Of a stretch of DNA of 64,000 bases, positions 29,301 to 38,900 are shown one piece after another. The translations under genes were made by a program, and so were the position numbers. Under the pieces are notes generated by a model. It was not told the origin of the DNA. It did not search any database and saw only the letters and a list, made by a program, of their open reading frames with translations. The DNA is from Dendrolimus kikuchii (lineage: Eukaryota; Arthropoda; Insecta; Lepidoptera; Lasiocampidae): contig CM034412.1 of NCBI GenBank assembly GCA_019925095.2, positions 4,526,001 to 4,590,000 on the forward strand, given 5' to 3'. Positions within the stretch are counted from its first letter, which is position 1. Every line of letters starts with the position of its first letter.

Positions 29301-32300
29301 CAAACATACAAAAATACAAATCTTTCCTCTTTATAATATTAGTACAGATAATAGACATTGAATAAATACGTTATTTACTGTGCACTTGTTTATTTTTATC
29401 GAGTAGTTGTTTTTCTTTTTATTTATCTTGATAATATTGCTATAGACTGTATAATGTATGTCTTTATGCTATTTAGTGAATTATTATATAATATGTATTG
29501 CTTTTAATAGACGTAATATATTGTTACGACCTACACGCCGATAAAAGTGGATTCACACCTGCATACTGTAAAACATACTTTATTACCTTTCGGCATTTGA
29601 TATTCTTCTGTTTACTTTGTGTTTAAATGTGTGATTAGAAAACAGCCCATTGTGTATTGTAATCTTCATGGCAGTCATTAGCCAGGTGTGGCGGACTGAT
29701 TGTAGGAAATTCGGTCCACGCGGCCGGGCAGACATATTGTATCTGTGCAGTATAAAGCAATGCCCCAATTGAGAGATGAGTCAGTCGAGCGAGAACCACG
29801 AACGAAGCGAAACGTGTGTACATATCGGGAATATCTATTAGTGACGGACTTTGCGCGTTTTATGGAGTTACGACCTTCTGCATTACGTTTGGGTTTGTTG
29901 TATTCGGTTATATTTGTACCTGTGTTATACGTGTTTGTATAGTTCTAATAAACTCTATAATCATTCCAACGGCATTTTAATTCGAGTTTCGCGACTCGTA
30001 ACAATATATTTATATATATGTATGTATGTGTGTGTGTGTATTTATATAATAATATTAATATATAAATATGTAACATTTTTAAAAATAATGTGCAGCACAC
30101 CCTTTTTTTTATGACGCAGGGGGAATGTCTTTTCTTGGGACACCATCCTGGGGGGAAGGCTTTACACCTAGGGATGTGTGAAACTCTTGATCGGCCGTAT
30201 GCCCACCGTGGCCTCCAAGCGGAGGGTAGGGAGATGGTCAGACGTCAAACTACCCACTAAACCTAACCTGCTCCCCTCTCCTATGCGCTTTTATGGGGTG
30301 CCACAGGAACTAGATCATAGTTACTACATCTGTGGCACCCCGACGCCTGGCTGGCTATCTCACTTAGGGTACCCACGGGGGAGGATGCCCTCTTCACCAA
30401 CAGGGGGGGAAGTCCGCGGGATCATGTGCAACAAACCCTGCCCTAACTTTTGTGCCCTATTTCTTTCTCCATCCCAAGGTTGTCTGGCCGCTATTTGCAC
30501 CTAATTCTAAGCTATTTTTGTGTATTATTTCATTATTTTTATTGTACAATAAACATACATACACACATAACTTCACGCCAGTTCCCTTGCGGGGTAGGCA
30601 CGAACAACAGAGTGCCATTTAGGCTTATTCTTACACACCTCACTTGCCTCTTTGACATTCATAACTCTTGTCATGCAAGCTCGTCTGTTCTTAAGGCTCC
30701 TGACATCACCTTCTGCTAGTACACGATCAATTTGATCATGGAAGGTGTGTCGTGGCCTTCCACGACTTCTGCATCCATCCACTTTTGCATTGTATATCTG
30801 TTTAGTCATTCTTTCATCATGCATTCTTTCCACATGCCCGAACCACCGGAGCATTCCTTTCCTTACCTTCACCCCGACACTCTCTTTCTGTACAATAAAG
30901 TATATTCTATTCTAATATAATCATTAACTTAAACGCAAATGTAAGTATTTGTTTGCAACGCTTTCACGCCCAGATTTGTCACAAAATGCATACACGTTGT
31001 CACTTATATAGGGAACGTGCATGAACAAATACATGTTTTTTTTATGTTTAAGGCTTGGCAACTAGGCCTTTAAGCCAGGCGCCGTTGTATTGTAGGCTAC
31101 AATCGACGTCATTCAACGGAGTTCTTGTGAAGACTCGAAAGGCCACATTTGGCTATATAGTTCACATTTCTCGCAAAAACACATAATTGCTACTCAAAAA
31201 CTATCAATATCCTACAACTATTGTTCATTTTAGAGTAATCTTACACATTTTTAGAAAATAAAACTGCACAGCACAACGTCTCCTTTCAGTTCCCGCCAAA
31301 AACTCCAACAAATACATGTCAAGTCAAATCGACACAAAGTCATAGTGTAGTTTAAAAATGGAACTTTTTAGATCTGTCGTCCTGTTGTCCTCATTCTTTA
31401 TATATTGAAATCGAATTTATTCTGATTGTGGGGCAGTGATATGTGGGTTCTGTACCGTGGTGGAGATAAGGTAAAGACGGTGTACTCACGTAATATTTTA
31501 ATCTTTAAATCGGTACACTAATGGGCATATTAATTTAGCAGTTTTTTTTTATTGAAAATAGGTTTGCGGATGACCACGATCACGTCCAGTGTCGGACGAT
31601 GATGCGGTCGAAGATAGAGCACGCTTACCTAGATAGTACCTATTCACATGAGACTTGAAGATTCCCGGATTGTACTTTTCTGGAAACACGGACTCTGGTA
31701 GTGCATTCCACAATTCTGCCGTAGGCAGAAGGAACGCGGAGGCGAAACGTTTAGTACGCACTGGTAGCGTTGCCACTGTGAAACGATGGCGTAAACCAGA
31801 GAGTCTTGTAGTCCGAAGATGGAATGGTGTAGGGGGAATCAGGTCAGACAGTTCAACCGCAGAAAAGTAGTTAATTAATTTGACTTAAACAATAAACAAA
31901 AGAGACACAATAAAAAAAAAACAAATATACATGCGTGTGTGTCAAATACATGATAGTGTGTGTAATGTTTTTTTTTATTGATTTAATGTACGTATGTAAT
32001 GTCATGGCAACGATACTGACAATGGAATTTAAATGTGTTGTTCTCATGGGTAGTTCCAGCTTCGTTAGGTGGTGTTACGGATATTTTGAATTGAAAATGA
32101 AGTCTGAAATATCAGACTTCATTTTCAATTCAAAATACTCGTTATCCGTCAGTGGAATGCCACTAAATTAATTAACTTATTTAACAAAAAAGAAACTAAG
32201 GTTTTATCTGATGAATGTCCATATTATTTATTGTGAACTAGCTGACCCGGTAAACTTCGTACCGCCTCTGAATCAATAAATAAAAAACGTTGATTTCTGA

Positions 32301-32826
32301 ACGACGGTACGAACATCAAACGTTTGAAAGTCAAAACCAAAAAAAAATAAAAGAAACTTTACGTTTAAATTTAATTTGATTACTGAACGACTTTTAAATT
32401 TATTTGATTTCTAAAAAACGGGACGAGCATCAAATGTTCGACAGATAGGAATAGTTTCTAAGGGAAAGCGAAATTGTTTTTTTTACTATATTCCAAGCAT
32501 TTTTTTCATATTTACTCACCTTTTAAACCTTCCCTGGACTTCCACAAATAATTCAAAATCAAAATTAGCCAAATCAGGCCAGTCGTTCTCGAGTTTTAGC
32601 GAGACTAACGAACAGCAATTGATGATATATATATCGTGATCGTGTACTAGCAGAAGGTGATGTCAGGAGCCTTAAGAACAGACGAGCGTGCATGACAAGA
32701 GCTATGAATGTCAAAGAAGCAAGTGAGGTGTGTAAGAATAAGCCTGAATGGTGCTCTGTCGTTCGTGCCTAACCCGCAAGGGAACAGGCGTGAACTTATG
32801 TATGTATGTGTATATAAATAAATATA

Positions 32827-32915
<89 letters not shown>

Positions 32916-35900
32916 GTTTATATATATTTTTATATACCTATTTATTATATTATTATCTTACTTATTAGTAAATTAATGTCTATAAATATGATTAATTATT
33001 ATCATTAGTATATTATTTATTATCTTACATACCTACAATTATTTTTAATAGTACCTTGTCCATTCAAAGGTTGCCTACATGACATTGCTTTAATCATTAT
33101 TAAGGCCGTCCTGCCTTATACTGCCTTTTTTTTTTTTATTGCAGGAGTTCAGCAGACAGGCAGACGGCCCACTTGATGGAAAGCGGTTACCATCGCCTAT
33201 GGACATTTGCAACACCGAAGGTGCTACAAATGCGCACGTATGGAAGCGAGAGTTGGGTATGGAAAGAGCATGAAACTGAGTAACCTGGTCATGCGAGCAC
33301 TGCGCAAAATCGGAACAGTGACGCTCGGGACCGCGTTATGTAATACCGAAGCATAGAAAGAGAGTTTATGGACGAGAGAGCATGAAAGTAGAGTAAACGC
33401 GGTTGAGATGCGAGCACTGCGCAAAATCTGCGGAGTGACGCTCGCGGACCGCGTTCGTAATACCGAAGTAAGAAAGAGAGTTGGTCTGAAAGAGAGTGTC
33501 GGGGTGAAGGTAAGGAAAGGAATGCTCCGGTGGTTCGGGCATGTGGAAAGAATACATGATGAAAGACATATGTCATATATATAGAATATTGATGAACGCC
33601 TTCCTGAGCTTTCATATATATAACAGTATTAGATTGAGGACGATTGACGTTTTTAGATTGATAAGTAATCAAATATTTGTATGACCGTGTGTAGGTCAAA
33701 TACAGTGAGAACATTTGACTTTGTTACCATCCTACGTACAACTATTACCTGTATTTTTATAAATAAAGAATCATTCATTCATTTATTCATTCATTCATTT
33801 ACTCATTCATAAAGGAACCGTGCGTTGCGCAGAACACTCATGTATCATTGATCATCCTCGCACCTCGCCTCAGCGGGTATAGTCTTCGATCCCGTATAAA
33901 TGGGAAACCCGAGCCCAGCAGTGGGGCGTTTGGGTTGCTCTATTATTACTATTATTATAACTAATCCTAATTAATTGACTTTAGTTTTATCGTAATTAGG
34001 CTAATATCTTATAAGCCAAGTATAAGTACAAGTCCGTTCATTTGCTCCACTGTCGGTTAAAATTTGACATAAGCTCCATACATCTAATGTCACAATTCAA
34101 CCGATGGTAGGCCAAGAGAATGAGTAATAAGATATAGAAACCTTCCATAAGCCTATGGGTGTATACAGAACAGGCTACACTACCTCACTGGATCGCTATA
34201 CTGACCCATTATGCTTGGTTTACACGGCCTTAGTAACTAATGCTTAGTGCTTGTCACTCACACTAATATCCAATGTGTAAACATGCTGATAGGTGCTTAG
34301 TATTCGTGTTTTATACAGTGCAAGTGAATAGCATTAGATCCTATTTACTTAGCGCCAAGTCGATACGCCCACCATAATTTACTAAGCATTTGTCACGTGT
34401 ATAAACAGATACGACAAGTGACTTAGTGATAAGTACCGGGAAGTGAAAACACGTGTCATTGTTTGTTTACGTATTTTCGTAATCTTCTTTTTGTCACTAA
34501 TACCTTTCTACTCATTCCAACGTGTAAAAGGTAACTTCTCACTTGCCACTATGCAGGTTAGTACTAAACTATTAGTAAGTGTAAACATAGCATTAGTGTT
34601 GGGCGCATATAGGTCTCGACCGTCAGATCAACTAAAGAATCGAGTCACGCATTTTGCGACATTGTAGAGGCTCATAGTCTTGAGACCCTGTATTGCGAGC
34701 GGAGTGGTTCACCAGCAAATGGCACAATTAGGCAACCCTCATTGAGGATTGCATATTTGCGCCGTTTGAGTGATTTAGATCTTACACTTGCCAAACTAGC
34801 TGATCTAGCTGTATCTAGTAAATGGGTTGTGGATGACGTGTCCTCACAGGTACCATACTAGACGCTTTTCACACCTTTATAAAATTGTCCTTCGTCGAGT
34901 CATTGCGTCAACACTTACGTTTGCACCCGTATTAAATGTAAATAGAACCATTAGATACATCTATAATGTTATAAAATTACTAGCCGCCCCGACAGACGTT
35001 GTCCTGCTTTAAAAAATAAAATTCTAGAACCCGATCTCAGAGCCACCTACCGGTTCTAATTGCGAATCTTAACCATCCGGGTACCCACTCAAACACACTA
35101 AAACAAAATCACCAAAATCGCTCCAGGTGATTAGGAGGATTCCAGAACCCGATCTCAGCGCCACCTACCGGTTCTAATTGTGAATCTAAAAGAGTAATAG
35201 GTTGTATGTATTTTTTAATGCTGTATCCTAAAAAAATAAAAATTTATCCAAAAAATAAATAATTTATTATTGGGGTGGACACCCCTTATCACTTAGGGAT
35301 TTGAAAAATAGATAGTAGCCGATTCTCAGACTTACTGAATATGCATAAAAAATTTCATAAGAATCGGTCAAGCAGTTTCGGAGGAGTATGGGAACGAACA
35401 ATTTCTTGTCTGTTTAGCGGTTTGTCTGTATGTTCGGGATTCACGTAACAACTACTGGGCCGATTTGCATCGAATCGATTTGGATTTCATTGTTCGTCAG
35501 TAGTTTGTAGTCTTAAAATTTACGCTACTTTTTATCCCGGGAAACCCGCACGAATAATTCTGGAAATGATTTAAAGTGGCCAGATTAAAAAAAAACGAAT
35601 TCCAGTGTGATTTTTTACTGATCGATAGCAAATTTAATGTAATAAAATGTGTGATATTTTTTATTCCCGGGAATCTCGTGGGCATTTTCCTGGGAGCGGT
35701 TTGAACTTGTTCATTCATTGTCAATTCATTTATTTCAGAAATTGAGTATTTCCATATCATACAGTATCATATTATAAATTATACCATTGTTATTAAAATT
35801 TAAATTCCAAAATTAGTTCACGGCACAACAATTAATAAAACACATACTAGGGCATTACACCCGCGTCACTATAATTATTATAAATGTTTCTATTCCACGG

Positions 35901-38900
35901 CGTCACAGGGACATGTATATCAAATGATGTCAAGTATGGACTCTACCACCGGGCCGCGAGGCGGCAGAAAACAAACAAACTCATACATTTAACTGGGTGT
36001 GCAGTTGCACCCATTTACGTAGCAGTGGCGAGTCCCATCGATCTACAAAAAGAGTGAGCATGCTGTTGGTGCTGCCGCGAACGCGGGCCAGTAGGGATGC
36101 GCATCTCTTTCTAATGATGGCCGCAAAGCCATCGATTCGCGCTTCTGTAAACATCCCTGACGCACTGCACCGCCATGGCAGCCCCAAAAACACCCCTCAG
36201 TCCATTATTATACTGGACAGTTTATTCCGACAGTTTCCTCTAAGACGATAGTTTACATTCTTTTAGTTTGTTTGTTATATGTATAGTATATAGTTTGTGT
36301 CGCCGGAATCCGGCATGTCAAATAAAGCGTAGACGAAGTTGCGGGCACATCCTAGTATTTACATATACTTATACCACTTAGACTGTGCGCAAAACAAGTA
36401 GACAGCCCGCTTAATGAAAATGGTGACTGTCGCCTATAAACGTTCGCGTTTGCAACTCCAAGGGCGATACGAACGCGTTGCCAACCTTTAGGGTAGGATA
36501 GAGGAGGCGAAGGCTTAGAAGAGAGAATCGGGCCACCGGAAGTCTTAGAGTAAGGCTTGAGAGGCAAAGCGTCCGGCGGGGCGGACTGCGGGCAATAGAG
36601 CGTCCAACTGAGTAGCCTGAGTGCAAGCTTGGCGTCCATCGTTCACAAACTGTTTACTCCTGTACACGACACACATCTCGGCTGGCACTAGGGACACTCG
36701 TTACTACTCTTTAGCGTTTAGATACATTTAAGTCATTTAATCTTTTTTTTTTTTATTGCAGGAGCTCAGCAGACAGGCAGACGGCCCACTTGAAGAAAAG
36801 CGGTTACCATCGCCTATGGACATTTGCAACACACCAAAGGTGCTACGAATGCGCTGCTGCTCTCTTAAGAGAGCGGCAGCGCATTCGTAGCACTCTCTTA
36901 TCTACGGTCTCAGTGCACGCTCGAAGCGAGCGTGCAGCGGAGCGGGGCGTGCAGCGTTCCTATACACGACGCGTCGCTCAACGCAAACATGCCCGCTAGA
37001 GCCGGCCGCTAGTTTTAGACCTGCTAACGTTTCCATGTGTTTGACATGAACGCTGCACACTCTGGCCCGTTGAACGCTCAAATAGAGCCAGCACTCAGGC
37101 CATACGCTTACTCATCGTACGAAAGAAGATTAGCTCATTGCTATTTGTTTCATGCCGGTATTCTGTCAGAGCGCGGGATCATACCAATCGAGCCAGCAGC
37201 AAGAACTGTAATCAAGATGATCCCAGCATGGTACTAGCACGTCAATCATCTAATAATGGTTCATTAATGACATAATCATGATTTAGTAACTCAGTAATAA
37301 AAAAACTATAGTATACAGTGTGTTATCAATTAGAAAGTAAGCAAACTATTGGCACAGCACGGAGAAGCATCACACATAATGTCACATGATCGATTAACTT
37401 CTTACTTACTCCGTTGGCTCAGCGACCCAAAGTGGGTCTTGGCCTCCGAAACGAGAACATGCCACTTTTCTCGGTCCTGTGCGGTTTCTTGCCAATTACT
37501 GGCTCCTAGCTCCGACAGGTCTGCCTCTACTCTGTCCTTCCAGCGATATTTAGGACGGCCGACCGGACGCCGACCTACCGGCCGTCCCAAATATGCTTTC
37601 CTCACGCTGCGATCCTCTCCCATCCGTTCTACGTGACCGAGCCAGCGGAGGCGGTGAGCTTTTATTTCTCCTATTATGTTAGGCTCGGCCACGAGATTCT
37701 CAATTTCGAGGTTACTTCGGACCCTCCAGCTACCATCCTCTCTTTTTGTTGGACCCAGAATCTTACGGAGAACCTTCCTTTCCGCTACTAAAAGCTGGTT
37801 CTCCTCCTTGAGGGTAAGCGTCCAAGCTTCGCACCCATACATCAGGATGGGCCGTATGACGGTTTTATAGATCCTGATTTTAGTTTTTCTATTTAGAAGC
37901 CTGGACACCAATATCTTATGCAGGGCTGCACAACACCTCAGGGCGTTTTGTATCCGTATAAGTATTTCGTCCTCTCTGGTGTTTGTGTCGGTGACTGTGC
38001 AGCCCAGATATTTGAATTTGGCTACCCCTTTATACATAACATCTCTAACATGAAGATAAGACCGCCCTTTGTACATAACTAGCTAAAATTTTAGTCTAAG
38101 TTCATTTTTGTATTGGTGTATAATAATGTGTTATCTATCTACCGTCTTATTCATATTGAGTTCTTCTTTACCTATTAACTTAATATGAATAAGATCGTTG
38201 GAGTCTATTTAAAAAGAAATGGTAAAATTGCATAAAGGCGGAACCTGAAAATTACGCATTTTTTGTATTCAAAGACTTTACATATGGTTTTCTATGGTAC
38301 AATAACGACACTAAAATCATCGGTAAGCCATCATTTAGGCAAAAAATTAATAAACAATACAATTAATTACGAAATATGTGCGTTATATAGCTAGAAATAA
38401 TGTTCAATTTTAGCGTGACGACTTACCTACTAATTATAATAAAAACACAATTATTTTAATTTTGGGATTAGTCTGCAAATGTAACATATATGACATGATC
38501 AAAATAATTAATAATTATAAAATCAAATATTACGGCATTGCTAAAAATCACGACATTTTGTAATTTTTAAGTAAAACCTCAGATTAATAATATTGAGAGA
38601 CAAAGTTTTTACCTCACTTTGCTAAATGTCAGGCAAAGGAACTAAATCCATACAGCATGAATATCAATATTATTCAATCAAACTGAACATTTTTGAATGA
38701 CATAAAAATACGGAATTTTAGATTTTTCACATTATTGTGATTAAGATCATTATTATATTTTTGTAATTTGTATATATAATTACCGACAACATGCAATACT
38801 AATGTTAGACAAACAATATATAGGTGTGAGGGGTGTTCGAAGGTTATGGCAAGGACAGTGGGTTAGGTTAGGTTATCTTTAGACCAAAGCCCACGAGCCG

